Source: Epiperipatus broadwayi
Taxonomy: Eukaryota; Onychophora; Udeonychophora; Euonychophora; Peripatidae
Reading direction: 5' to 3'
DNA length: 64,000 nucleotides
Assembly (NCBI GenBank): GCA_028023455.1
Contig: JAQFVV010012496.1
Span: forward strand, 560,001-624,000
A program made the position numbers and the translations under genes. The notes beneath the pieces were generated by a model that saw nothing but the letters and a program-made list of their open reading frames with translations, ran no database searches and was not told the origin of the DNA. Positions 12,525 through 27,567 of this stretch are shown here, in pieces. The first letter of the stretch is position 1. Each line of letters begins with the position of its first letter.

Positions 12525-13040
12525 AACAGGCAAAACTCTCCATACAGTATTGCCACTCAGTGCAAGCCATAGTAATTAATGGTTATCAAAAGACTTGTGC
12601 ATAAAATCCCCATCTAGTTCCTACTCATCCAATATCCTCAGACTAGTTTCTGGCTTGTGTCTTTATTCAGTGAGGAGCCTTGGATCTGAGAGCACTGCAC
12701 CTAGATCTTAGGATCTAATGCAATCCTCCAGCAGCCACCTTTTATTTCTATTTAACTACAAAACTATGAGTCAAACTAAAAACACAATAATATTTTCAAT
12801 CCAAGCACATTAGCTTATATAGTCATATAGGTCTGAACTCATTTGGCACCTATACATTTTGGTGTCTTTGGTTCTTTAATAACCATAGCCACCACTATCT
12901 TATTAATCAGGATTGGTTTTAACCCAATAAACATCACATGATCGCCATTTATTATGCTTGCTTGCAAGCCAGAGTAATCAATGGATGCTTATAGCAGTTA
13001 TAAGCAAGCATAAAAGATGGTGATCATGTGATGTTTATTG
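12525..13040 (-). mobile_element. Family A copy 2
   Basis: It begins with the family terminus aacaggcaaaactctccatac and follows copy 1 through the body (ctagatcttaggatctaatgc, ttttggtgtctttggttctt), with a short inverted remnant of the terminus (cagagtaatcaatggatgc) near the far end. The ribozyme-bearing strand is minus. Non-coding. Confidence 0.7.
12626..12686 (-). ncRNA. Hammerhead ribozyme, family A copy 2 (one core change)
   Basis: Minus strand: ATCCAA, ggct, CCTCA, then CTGAATA (core G8 changed to T), decayed stem II ending AGCCA, GAAA, ACTAGT, C, TGAGG, atat, TTGGAT. Inner stem I CCTCA/TGAGG is perfectly paired, as is outer ATCCAA/TTGGAT. The G8 change should abolish cleavage. Confidence 0.6.
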
Positions 13041-13049
13041 ACTATCTCT

Positions 13050-13630
13050 GGATACTGTAATTAGGCTACCAGAAAGCTATATGTGATGGACAAAGGTGTA
13101 AACTTCATGTATAAAGGTTAACTGTCAATAATCAATAAATGTACCTCTTACTGCCTGGTAGAATAAGCTGTTGATTCATCAAAGGCTAGATATTGTTTCT
13201 AATACAGTGTTTTATCTCTCTCTTTTGTTTTTACTATTCTCAGCCACATATGCTAGTGTAGTTCCTAATTATATTGATTCTGGGAGGAAAAATGTGGGTG
13301 TTATATTTCATCTTTTAAAGCATCGAAGGTTATTCATTGGGTATTGTTATTATCATCATCATTAGATACTGTATTTAGGCTACCACAGGATCTAAACATG
13401 ATAAATAACAGTATAACCTTCAGGCATAAGGGTTAACAGTGAACAATCAATAAGCAATGCCTGACCAAGGGTAGCTTTTGTTATCTGATAGAATAAGATT
13501 TTAGTTCAAGAAAGACTAGATACTGTTTGTAGTATAATACATTTTATATCTCTTTTTTTTTTTACTATTTTCAGTCACTAAGTTAGGGTAACTTCTGATT
13601 ATCATGATTCTATAAATCCATCTGTCTATA
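13050..13630. repeat. Tandem duplication, two ~310-bp units (family M)
   Basis: Unit one starts at ggatactgtaattaggctacc (13052), and unit two at agatactgtatttaggctacc (13362). Both go on with gtataaccttc/gtgtaaacttc, caataatcaata, gatagaataag and tttttactatt.tcag. A part (gcatcgaaggttattcattg, 13320) also occurs at 12463, outside the two units. No hammerhead core found. The 64-residue ORF at 13171 is inside unit one and unsupported. Confidence 0.6.
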
Positions 13631-13765
13631 CTATCTGTGACAGTGGGATTATGTGTTTCTGCAATCACATTTTCATTCTTCAACTACTTGCACAGAAATA
13701 TTGACTGCAATGCTCTTCATTTTTTAGCTCAAATCATCAAGAATTAAAAAATAATAATAATATGG

Positions 13766-14035
13766 GTGTAATGAATTGGTAGACAGCTCAGTTGATTAGA
13801 GCATTACCTTAAAATTCAATACTCAAGATTCTAAGTGTCCAGATAAAAATCCTATGTTAGTACTATAAATGGTCAGGCCAGCAATATCTGAAGAAGAATA
13901 ATGCCTCTTGAAACGTTGTGCATATACTAAGCTGTTTGATGTGCTCGTACTAAAAGTTAAATGTATTTGGAATATTTCTAAAGACATTCAATACACATAC
14001 TAGATGATGGAAATAGTCCAATATAAAATTTAACT
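13766..14035 (+). mobile_element. tRNA-derived SINE, family L copy 1
   Basis: The head shows an A box (agctcagttgattagagc) and a decayed B-box region (ccagataaaaatccta). The body is ggtcaggccagcaatat, ctgaagaagaataatgc and gaaacgttgtgcatatac. It ends attcaatac...agatgatggaaatagtccaat. The same body is seen at 21797-22212 and, more diverged, at 23508-23650. Confidence 0.65.
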
Positions 14036-14109
14036 TTTTCTTGATTCAAACACACCATCTTAATGGAGGATAGCATGATAGCTAAGAAAATGCCAAGATT
14101 TAGATTGGT

Positions 14110-18627
<4,518 letters not shown>

Positions 18628-18782
18628 TTTTTTTTTCTTCAAGTTAGAATGGCCATAATTTTTTGCATGTTGTTTCTGCTCATCGTTATTGCATATGAAA
18701 AAGAAATATCATCCAATCTTCAACTCTCTGCCAATCACATAAATGGCTTCTTTTACAATTATATATTCAAGTTTTTATACTA

Positions 18783-18842
18783 CTGATTAAGCATTTATTT
18801 TTATATAGCGCAATGTTTATAAACTGTAATACATTAACCAAA
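18783..18842 (+). repeat. Family K fragment
   Basis: Matches the end of the 338-bp unit (gcatttatttttatatag, gcaatgtttataaactgtaa). The following 18843-19560 is AT-rich without recognisable content. Confidence 0.55.
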
Positions 18843-19571
18843 AGACTGTTTTTTATGAGGCTCCTCGTAGACATCTGACGTCACTCTAACTCAGCCAATT
18901 CTTATGCTAAAAAATTCGTTCGATACGTTTTGAAGAGGTTTTTAAAAGTTTTGTAAGATGGTTCCCTCTTCCGACTTATTTTACAAGTAAAAAATAAAAA
19001 AAAAACGCATTTAAACCTAAACAAAGAAAGAACATTATTTGTGATTGGTTCTTAGCAAGCTCTCAGCTGAAAAAGACATTCTGATTGGCTGGAAAGAACA
19101 AAGAAACCGCCTGATCAAAGAAAATAAAGAAAAACGCTGAGATTTTCATTTCGAATATGATTAAAGTATTATAAAATTATATTTATGGAAATTAAAAATT
19201 ATTTTAGAGAGAATAATAAAAAAAAAATTATTTTGAAAAATATTGAAGATTTTAGTAAAAATATTGAAGATGTAGTAAAAAGAAATATTTACTTTTCTAT
19301 AACATAAAAGTCGATCTTTTTGTTTATATTATAGCTTTTATGTTGCCGAAATTGAATATTTTAGAATAAATAAATAGCAATTTATTTTTGAAAGAACTTT
19401 CGTTCTCTTCATAACCTGAAAAATTATTAATATACTTTTTATAAACGTATCTGAGTTGAATTTAATATTATAGGTGAATATGTTTTAACAATAGGTTTTG
19501 TCTTCAGTTTGTGAGTTGGCCAATTAAAAGATTTGATTTTTACCTCATACAACCAATAATATAATTAGCGG

Positions 19572-19990
19572 TTAAAAGGTTAAAGATCAGCCTTTCAAGT
19601 GAAAGTATTCATTTATTATTAACACTCGTAAAAAGCACAAGCACAATAGCTTGAAAGGCTGATCTTTAATGCATTACAATTTATAAACATTGCGCTATAT
19701 AAAAATAAATGCTTATTTACATATGTTTAAGTTTCATTTGAGAGTGACATTTAGTAAATTCTAGATAATTTTTTTGACGTCATTCATTCAGACATCGTTC
19801 AGACATCGTAAACAGTAATTTAATGTGAGTTGTCTATCCTCAGGCTTTCATTTCCAGTACTTAAGATTTGCCCATATATAAGCATTTGGGTTTGAAAGAA
19901 TAAGTGGATTCATTTTATTCTTTCATAAATACTATATCTTGTGTTGGGAGTGAAAGTATTCATTTATTATTATACTACTAATTATACATA
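19572..19990 (-). mobile_element. Family K, inverted copy longer than one unit
   Basis: On the minus strand it runs through a full unit (gaataaaatgaatccactt, aagcatttatttttatatag, cagcctttcaagc) and restarts (gagtgttaataataaatg). That shows a permuted, more-than-unit-length copy like 10017-10719. An 18-bp inverted pair (aaagatcagcctttcaag) sits at about 19582-19599 and 19650-19667. Confidence 0.6.
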
Positions 19991-20621
19991 CCTTACTGTG
20001 ATACCAGAGTCTCTCAATGAAATTTCTGCTACTTTATTTTAAGCGCTTAATAATTTAGTTACTCTTTTAAGATGTTAAAATTATAAAAAAAATCATCTTG
20101 TTATTTGGGCTTTAAATAAAAGTTTTGGTGTCCATTTGTATTCTTGCTATTCGCTTGACTTTTTTAAATATCATTGCCATCATTACGATGCATCAATATT
20201 TCCTCTTCCCGTGTTGATTCAATGTCAGACTTCTACATCATAAAGAATAATAATATTTACCATCTCCGAAATAATTATCCTTTCTTTTTTAAAAATGAAG
20301 ACTTAATACATAAAGACTTTTTTAAATTAAAAGTTTCAGTTGTAAATATATCTACTGTCATCTGCGATGATAAATCAATTGCCTTTTATTGTTTTGTTTT
20401 GTAATAAACCCAAATTCAGAAAGGAAAAAAATTACAAACATTTAAAAATTTAATCAGCTATATATACAGCTGTGTGCATACATGCATATAATGTTTGATA
20501 ATAACATTCAAAATAATCACTCCAAAATTAACGCGCACCAGTAGATTTAAATTCTCACTAAATGACATTACAGTTTATATTTGCTTTTAAAATATTGTGA
20601 GAATTATTATATAATAAAAAA

Positions 20622-21127
20622 ATATATACGGTATTTTTGAGCTCAGAGTTTCACACGACCCTCAACTCTCCACCCTATCTCATACCACTGATATACTTGA
20701 CCACATATATGTCTAAAAGATAAATAATCACCAATATGCGCATTTCGTGCTAAACCAGCACTCGTCAATTGGTCCAGATTATCATCTCTACACATATATA
20801 CAATAAGTGCTCAGATTTATATTAAGATAGCCAATCTTCATACTGTAATGGACAAGCTTCAATCCCTTCCACCCTCCAACTCTTCAGCCGACCCTGTCCA
20901 TTAGAGTATGAAGATTGGCTATCTTAATATAAATCTGAGCACTTATTGTATATATGTGTAGAGATGATAATCTGGACCAATTGACGAGTGCTGGTTTAGC
21001 ACGAAATTCGAATATTGGTGATTATTTATCTTTTAAACATATGTGTGGTCAACTGTATCAGAGATATGAGATAGTGTGGAAAATTGAGGGTCTTGTGAAA
21101 GTCTGAGTTCAAAAATACCCTATATAT
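20622..21127. mobile_element. Family C copy 1, near-perfect fold-back (~231-bp arms)
   Basis: The arms at 20622-20852 and 20896-21127 are reverse complements with few mismatches and a loop of about 43 bp. Landmarks are gtctgagttc, tatgagatagtgtgga, gtgctggtttagcac and aagattggctatcttaat. Both arms carry the same changed hammerhead core, TTGACGA in place of CTGATGA, so the duplication post-dates that mutation or the arms were homogenised. Just outside is a terminal hairpin tacaggtatata...tagcctgta (21140-21168). Confidence 0.85.
20963..21030 (+). ncRNA. Hammerhead ribozyme, family C copy 1 (core C3 changed)
   Basis: GATAATC, tgg, ACCAA, TTGACGA, GTGCT-ggttt-AGCAC, GAAA, TTCGAATA, TTGGT, GATTATT. 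All stems pair, but core position C3 is T, so cleavage is not expected. The mirror copy on the minus strand (about 20733-20800) has the same change. Confidence 0.65.
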
Positions 21128-21796
21128 TACATTGTTTGTACAGGTATATATATATATATAGCCTGTATGTTAGAGATTAAATATAAATATATATATATTT
21201 TGTACCTAGGGGGAAAAAATGCACCTGAATTCGTTACGCTTGTTTCTTCACCACACTTATCTAGAAGACAATTTAATAATAGAAAATTGGAATATAATTT
21301 TAAGCTATAAGGAATACGAAAGTATAACGTTATTTGTTAATATATATTAACATAAGAACGTCTAAAGTAATACGAACGCAATTCTGTACTTATTAAAGAT
21401 TGTGTGAATCGTTATCTTAATTAGGAAGAAAATAATCTTGATTATTATCATAGCCGAATTACTCATAGATTTAGGAATGTTAAAATAAATGTTTCCGATT
21501 TTATTTTAATGTACTCTCTCCGTATATTTCTTTCTAATATTTTCTAAAGAAAGTTTACAAACATTTACATTTAAAATTATAAATGCTTTCAATTTTTCTA
21601 TTTTAAGAATTGAAGAAATATTTCTTCTATCTTTACAATTTCTTAAAGGAGTAATTTACAAATTGTAACACATTTTGCGAAAAATTATTTTAATATTATT
21701 CTTTTATTATTTAGATTAGATTGTTCTTTATAGCGATGCCAAAATATTTTTATATTTAGTGTTTCCCGAAGGTTTGTGATGATGGTGTTTTAGTTG

Positions 21797-22212
21797 TATT
21801 TATATATTAGACTATTTTCATCATCTAATATGAGTATTGAATGTCTTTAGAAAAAATTAACTTTATTTATATATTCCAAATACATTCAACTGTTAGTAAT
21901 AGCACACCGATTAGTATATGCACAACGTTTCAAGAAGTATTATTCTCCCCTCTTCTTTGGGTGGTCCTGGCTTGACCAGTGCCAGTATCTAAGGATCCAG
22001 GTTCGATTCCCATGCTATTACTGTCACTGGTCAGGCCAGCAACATCTGAAGAATAGATGAGAATAATACGTCTCGGAACGTTATGCATATACTAACCTGT
22101 ATGCTATTAGTAATCGTTGAATGTATTTGGAATATTTAAATAAAGTTAATTTTTTCTCAAGACATTCAATACTCATATTAGATGATGAAAATAGTCCAAT
22201 ATATAAATACAA
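21797..22212. mobile_element. Family L SINE copy 2, fold-back with internal tRNA head
   Basis: The body (gaaacgttgtgcatatactaa ... agatgatgaaaatagtcc) occurs inverted at about 21797-21965 and direct at about 22040-22212. A single tRNA B box (ggttcgattccc, 22003) lies between them. A SINE body duplicated head-to-head around one promoter is unusual. Non-coding. Confidence 0.7.
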
Positions 22213-22967
22213 TTTTTTTTGTTTCGTTTATTAAAACTAATTAAATATGAAAATACTGTTAAGTACTATTTTTAAGTATTAAATACATTTTTAATTAGTT
22301 TTACTAATTAAAAACGAAAATACAAGTGATAAAGTGGAGGGATTTTTTTTAAAAAAATATTTATTATTCAGAAGCGTTAATATGATGTTTACTTTTCATT
22401 ATACTTTTATTCCGGCAGTTAAAGCAATGGGATGGGCTAAATTTTACTTTAATGATCCATGGTCTGGAAAAACGCTTAACCAGCAGCAAATGAAATAAAC
22501 GAGCCTTTAATGTTTACTGATCTGTCTCTAGAGAACGCTTGTCAGGTAAAACTTCCCTGGTATAATATATTAACAGAAGATCAAAAATCCTAAAATTTAT
22601 GATCGAGATAAGAAATTAAACACGTTAGAATTATCTTCTTGTTAATTACAACTTAAAGTCTTAATCAAGAATGACCTTGGAGTTACAGAAGCTTAAAATT
22701 ATATATATGTGTCAGAATGTTGAAGCTAATTAACCAACTCATAATTAAACTTTAATATAAGCGTTTATAAAAACATATATACATTACAGTTTCTTAATTT
22801 TTTTCTATACTTATTTTTAAAAAAAAGATATATTCTTGATGGTGAAAACCATATAGAAATTTTTTTATTTATTTACATATATACGCACAAATATTGTTTT
22901 TACACTTGACTTAATAAATCTGTTTTAAAGAACTGTCATAATCAACAACTGTATTTAAGAGATTCAT

Positions 22968-23072
22968 TTTTTATTTCTCGGATTGTATAACTCAAATTTC
23001 TAATATATATATATATATTATTTCTCGGATTGTACATCTCGAATTTCTAATATATATATATTAAACATGATT
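22968..23072 (+). repeat. Tandem duplication, ~50 bp x2
   Basis: tatttctcggattgta, ctc.aatttctaatatatat repeated twice in direct tandem. Confidence 0.7.
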
Positions 23073-23285
23073 TAATAAATCTGTACTAGCCTAAATTAGT
23101 TTAATTATCTGTTTATACACATCTAGGCTGTTAATGTAACGTTAATTAGGCATTTATAGATTTTATCGCTTAATGTTCGATTATATTCGATGTTAAACAA
23201 TTCTTTTAAAAGATGTATAAACAAAGCATAGGTTTTATTATACATACACGGCTGATAATTTTGAGTAATGTGATATATATATATA

Positions 23286-23456
23286 TTAATAGAAGTATAG
23301 TTGTAATTAAATGTTGGGTAATCTAATATTGATTGTTAAGCGTTTTTAAAAAAATTCAAACTTGCTATATACACTATAGAAGTACAGTATAGTTGTAGTT
23401 AAATGTTGGATTAATCTAATATTGATTGTTAAGTATTTTAAAAAAATTCAAACTTA
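23286..23456 (+). repeat. Tandem duplication, ~90 bp x2
   Basis: gaagtatagttgta.ttaaa and taatctaatattgattgtta recur at about a 92-bp step. Confidence 0.7.
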
Positions 23457-23507
23457 ATTTAAACTTTTCTGTTACATTCATATGTTAGTCGATACACACG
23501 TTTTTAC

Positions 23508-23650
23508 TGATATTATTCACATCTTTTCTTCAGGTGATACTGAGCTGGCCAGTGATAATACTAGAATGGGAATCGAACCTAAAAACTTAGGATTTAGCAA
23601 ATATTAAATTTAAAGTGACTCTCTAACCAAACAGGCTATTGTGGTTAGCA
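23508..23650 (-). mobile_element. tRNA-derived SINE, family L copy 3
   Basis: Minus strand: A box ctgtttggttagagag, B box ggttcgattccca, then ggccagctcagta, cctgaagaaaagatg. More diverged than the other two copies; the 3' limit is uncertain. Confidence 0.55.
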
Positions 23651-23798
23651 ATACCAGAGGAAAGGAGAATAATTATATGAGGAAAGGAGAATAATTATAT
23701 TATACACTAACCTCTGTGCTATTACTAACAAGTTTAAAGTTAGAATGTTTTTTTTTAAAAAATAAACATTATCAATTAATACTAGAAATAGCAATAGT

Positions 23799-24020
23799 AC
23801 AATATATAATTACAACTAAAACATCATCATCGCAAACTTTTAGGCCAACAATAGAGGTCTAGTATATTAAAAACATTACCAACTGCTTCTATAACATAAA
23901 CATCTAATCAATACAATATATAATTAAAAATATCATCATCGCAAATTTTTAGAGCAGCAATAGAGATCTAGTATATTAAAAACATTACCATCTGTTTCTA
24001 TAACATAAACATCTAATCTT
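23799..24020 (+). repeat. Tandem duplication, ~115 bp x2
   Basis: catcatcatcgcaaa, tctagtatattaaaaacatt and ttctataacataaacatct recur in direct tandem. Confidence 0.75.
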
Positions 24021-24385
24021 CATAATTTTAATTAAATGAAAGCTAATTCAAATGTTTTAAATAATCTACTACTTCAGACAAAAGAGTTATCTATAAATTT
24101 AAATAGATATCATTAAGTTTTGGTAACAAAGAAGAAAAATTATGTTTGAAGATTTTTCACTAAAGGTATTTCTTTCTGTCTCTCACTCTCTCTTTCTCTC
24201 TTTTTTTCATTTTTTTTTTAAAAAAAGTTTTTTGTAAGGTTTTTATTTTGAAAATTCGGGATTTGAAAATTAAGAATGAGTAGTTGTGATAGTAAAGACT
24301 TTTTTTTTAAAAAAAAAAAAAAAAAGGAAAGAAACTAATATCATTATTAGTATTTTAATAAAATTTGGAATTGAAGTGTCAAGTT

Positions 24386-24484
24386 TTTTTTTCATGTGTC
24401 ATAGCATCGGCCGGGAAGCGAACCCGGGACAACTGCTTGTATGGCAGCTGTGCTGATCACTCGACTACCAACGCTTGACGATTT
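24386..24484 (-). mobile_element. tRNA-Gly-derived SINE copy 2
   Basis: Minus strand: tcaagcgttggtag head, B box gggttcgcttcccgg, tail gatgctatgacacatg and an A-run. Flanked by a 12-bp direct repeat AAGTGTCAAGTT (24374-24385 and 24485-24496). Confidence 0.85.
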
Positions 24485-24851
24485 AAGTGTCAAGTTGCCT
24501 ATAACTTTTGTACAGATTTCAAAAAATCTTTAATAACATGGCCTGTGCTCAAAGTAAGTTGGACTTTTTTCAATTTTTTTAGATTTCTTATATCCATACC
24601 ATCGACTTATTCCAGTTTAGCCATAAGAAAGATACTTGATTAAAAATAACTTTTTTCAACAGTGATTAAAATAAAATTATGAAGATTTACATTCAACTCT
24701 ACATTTAAAGTGTTAGAGGCACGTTGATTTTTAAAATTATTAGATTTTATATTTATATAAATAATTTTTAAATAAAAAGGTTTTTATTAAGTCTTTATAC
24801 TCTTAACATAGCTTCATCTGTCTAGGACTTAAATAAAAGGGGAAAATACAG

Positions 24852-24951
24852 ACAAGCGTCGATGGCCTAGTGGTTAGCTTTGCTGCCTTCCAAGCAGCTG
24901 GCCCGGGTTCGTTTCCCGGTCAGTGCATTCGACATATGGAAAAAAAAAAAA
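24852..24951 (+). mobile_element. tRNA-Gly-derived SINE copy 3
   Basis: This copy shows the origin most clearly. The anticodon arm GCTGC-CTTCCAA-GCAGC is fully paired with anticodon TCC, as in eukaryotic tRNA-Gly(UCC). The D arm is ggcctagtggttagc and the B box gggttcgtttcccgg. The tail is gacatatgg plus A12, directly followed by a run of G. No clear target duplication. It could be mistaken for a tRNA gene, but the acceptor ends no longer pair. Confidence 0.85.
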
Positions 24952-25375
24952 AGGGGGGGGGGGATATAGAGATAATGTTTTAAGCATTATTATTGAAATG
25001 TAACATTATTTTTTTTGGCAGAAAAAATAGCCTATTAACTATTGTGTTGTCTACTCATTTGGAAATAATTTTTTTTTTTTCAAATTATTAACCCGATATA
25101 TAAATTGATAACAATTTTCTTGGAAGTTTTTAATTCAGCAATAAATAAAGAATTAACTTATCTTGGTGACATAACTGGAATCTAGTGTGATAACTCTTAA
25201 GTTTATTATAAAAATATCCCAAAAATTAGGCGCTTTTACGCTTGTTAGAGAAGCTGTATTTGTTAATATTTATTTATGCTTAACGTTTTCAACGCTCCAT
25301 GGCTTCATATTCATAGCCGTATGCAGCTTTACTTTACTAAGTTTATTGATATACTAGTTAAAATGTGTATCTGAT

Positions 25376-25482
25376 GTCAAGCGTTGGTAGCCGAGAACTC
25401 AGCGCAGCTGCCTTGCAAGTAGTTGCTTGCAGACAGTTGTCGCGAGTTCACTTCCCTGCCCGATGCTTTGACATATGGAAAG
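25376..25482 (+). mobile_element. tRNA-Gly-derived SINE copy 4
   Basis: Starts gtcaagcgttgg, with tRNA-like head and tail gctttgacatatggaaag. Flanked by an exact 15-bp direct repeat AAATGTGTATCTGAT (25361-25375 and 25483-25497), the target-primed insertion signature. Confidence 0.9.
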
Positions 25483-25789
25483 AAATGTGTATCTGATACA
25501 TTTGAATAGTAGATATTTACCTGTTTAGTAAATCAATATTAAAATCGTTGTTAAAAGATCCATTAATATTTGTGATATCTAATTAGCTTTTACTCAGACA
25601 AAATTGTCACATCTTATTTTTATAATGTATCCTTTCTTTGTAACTAATATTTCAAGTTTTCTTCTAAATAAACTTAGTTAATTCTGCAACCAGTTCAGAA
25701 ACATAACAGTTATCATTTGGCAAATCAAGTATCATTTTTTTATCTATCAGTTACAATTGATAAATACTAAACGCATGATAATGTTAGAT

Positions 25790-25848
25790 GGTGGGCCAAC
25801 TGATGAGTGCTGGTTCAACATGAAATGCATCTTAGAGATCATTTGTCT
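25790..25848 (+). ncRNA. Hammerhead ribozyme, family J unit 1
   Basis: GGGCCAA, CTGATGA (25800-25806), GTGCT-ggttc-AACAT stem II with one mismatch, GAAA (25822-25825), self-complementary ATGCAT, C (25831), then TTAGAGATCATTTGTC. Catalytic core intact, stem I partly decayed. Confidence 0.65.
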
Positions 25849-26137
25849 TTTAAAATGTCTTTATTCATGTTTTTCAAAAATGTGTGGTGGTGTAAAACTA
25901 CCCATGGAAAAAAGAAAAAGAAAAGTGAATTCCTACATGTGTATGTGTTTAATTAAAAAAATGGATATAATAATCTTTAACTGAGGTCTAAAGTTTATAC
26001 CTGGACTAGAGATAATCTCTTATTTAATAAATGATTAGTGATAAGCATTATTGTATTTATTTAGAGTGGATCTTGTCAAAGTTGTGGGTGGAGTAAGTTT
26101 GACACTTGTAAATCAAAATGTGACAATTTATTGTTGA

Positions 26138-26195
26138 TAAATGCAACTGATGAGGGCTGGTTCAAGATGAAATGCATCATGGGATTATTTGTTTA
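26138..26195 (+). ncRNA. Hammerhead ribozyme, family J unit 2
   Basis: CTGATGA (26147-26153), stem II GGGCT/AAGAT weak, GAAA (26169-26172), ATGCAT, C, then ATGGGATTATTTG. The upstream stem I strand was removed by the local deletion, so activity is unlikely. Confidence 0.5.
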
Positions 26196-26880
26196 TTAAA
26201 ATGTTTTTATTCATGTGTTTCAAGAATGTATAGTGGTGTGATGGTTATTAAATATATCTGTAAAATATACTACATATCGAAAAACAAAAGTTAAATTATT
26301 CCATGCGTGTGCATTTAACAAAAAATCACAGATATATTAATCTTTAACTGCAGTTTAAAATTTATACCTGGATTAGAGATAATCTCTAGCTTAATGAATG
26401 ATTAGTGATAATCATTATTGTATTCATTTAGAATGGTTCACGTCAAAGTTGGGTGTGGAGTAAATTTGACACATGTAAAACAAAATATAACAATTTATTA
26501 TTGATAAATACTGAATGTATGGCAGAGATATATGAGAGAGCTGGTGACCTGGGCCAACTGATAAATGCTGTTTTAGCAAAAAAAATATTATGAGGATCAT
26601 TTATATTTTGAAATGTCTTTATTCATGTGTTTCAAGAATATGTGATAGTTTAGAGGTTATTAAGTTTATATATAAAAGATACTATACACGGGAAAGAGAA
26701 AATAAGTTGAATTACTCTGTATATATGTGTGTGTAATTAAAATACAGATATATTAATCTTTAACTGGGCTAGTGAAAATCTCTAGTTTAATAAATGATTA
26801 ATGATAATCGTAACTGTATTTATCTAGAGTGGATGGTCTCAAAATTGTGGATAGAGTAAGTTTGACCTTATAAATTAAAA

Positions 26881-27247
26881 TATAATATATTTATTTTAAA
26901 ATATACAATTTAAAATACCACAAAATTTATTATGTACATCAATTTACCATCAAAAATTATTTATTATTTTCATATAATAAAAACTAATATATACACTACT
27001 TTTTTTAGTTTCGTCCATATTTTATAATACTTGTCAAAGGAATTTTCCATACTGAAAAAAAGAATGTAATAAGTAACATTACATAAGAATAAATTATATC
27101 TGTTCCTATAAATATAAAACAATATCAACATTTTTTTAAGAATTATATCTATTTAAAAGTAGAATATATTTTATAAAATTAATTCCACATACTTTCATTA
27201 TATTTTCATTTTATATCTAATTTTTGAAATATTACCTTATCTGAAAT
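26881..27247. other. No recognisable gene
   Basis: Very AT-rich spacer between the family J array and a family C fold-back; nothing recognised. Confidence 0.5.
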
Positions 27248-27567
27248 GTAAAATATAGGGTATATGGGCACAGGCTTTCACACAACCCACCACTCTCCAC
27301 ACTATCTCATAACACTGATACACTTGAGCACATATATGTTGAAAAGATAAATGATCACCAATATACGTATTTCATGCTAAACCAGCAATCATCAGTTGGT
27401 CCAGACTACCACCTCTACACAGATGATTGCTGGTTTAGCATGAAATACGTATATTGGTGATCATTTATCTTTTCAACATAAATGTGTTCAAGTGAATCAG
27501 TGTTATGAGATAGTGTGGAGAGTGGCGGGTTGTGTGAAAGTCTGTGCTCATATTCCCTATATATTAC
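27248..27567. mobile_element. Family C copy 2, fold-back (~146-bp arms)
   Basis: Arms 27248-27393 and 27422-27567 with a 28-bp loop. The fold-back axis falls inside the ribozyme, so the loop supplies the only copy of the stem I upstream strand. The right end continues into a terminal hairpin acaggcatataataagatcgtgtgt (about 27577-27602), seen with better pairing at 44950-44985. Confidence 0.8.
27352..27416 (-). ncRNA. Hammerhead ribozyme, family C copy 2
   Basis: Minus strand: GTAGTC, tgg, ACCAA, CTGATGA, TTGCT-ggttt-AGCAT (four good pairs), GAAA, self-complementary ATACGTAT, A, TTGGT, GATCATT. Core residues are all present and stem I ACCAA/TTGGT is perfect. One of the better candidates. Confidence 0.7.

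Larger units (their letters stand above)
25745..26880 (+). mobile_element. Family J: tandem array of three hammerhead-bearing units
   Basis: Three head-to-tail units, each with a hammerhead region, then attcatgt.tttcaagaatgt, tttaataaatgattagtgat, gtcaaagttgtggg and agtttgacacttgtaa. Core positions are 25800, 26147 and 26558. The shorter 347-bp first interval reflects loss of about 50 bp just before the second core. This one-ribozyme-per-unit tandem layout is that described for animal retrozymes. The ORF at 25757-25984 lies inside unit one and is not a gene. Confidence 0.75.

Noticed and set aside
13890-13950. Hammerhead in the family L SINE body (CTGAAGA...GAAACGTT)
   Set aside because: The core bases fit the consensus, but stem II is weak and stem I does not pair convincingly in any of the three copies.
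20174-20404. 76-residue plus-strand ORF
   Set aside because: No motif, no repeat family and no supporting signals; length is within chance expectation for this base composition.
22382-22498. 38-residue ORF starting MMFTFHYTFIPAVKAM
   Set aside because: Composition looks protein-like (WAKFYFNDPWSGK), but there is no family I know, no second exon and no promoter evidence.
24852-24951. Functional tRNA-Gly(UCC) gene
   Set aside because: The anticodon arm is perfect, but the acceptor stem no longer pairs and it has the SINE tail gacatatgg plus an A-run, as in seven other copies.
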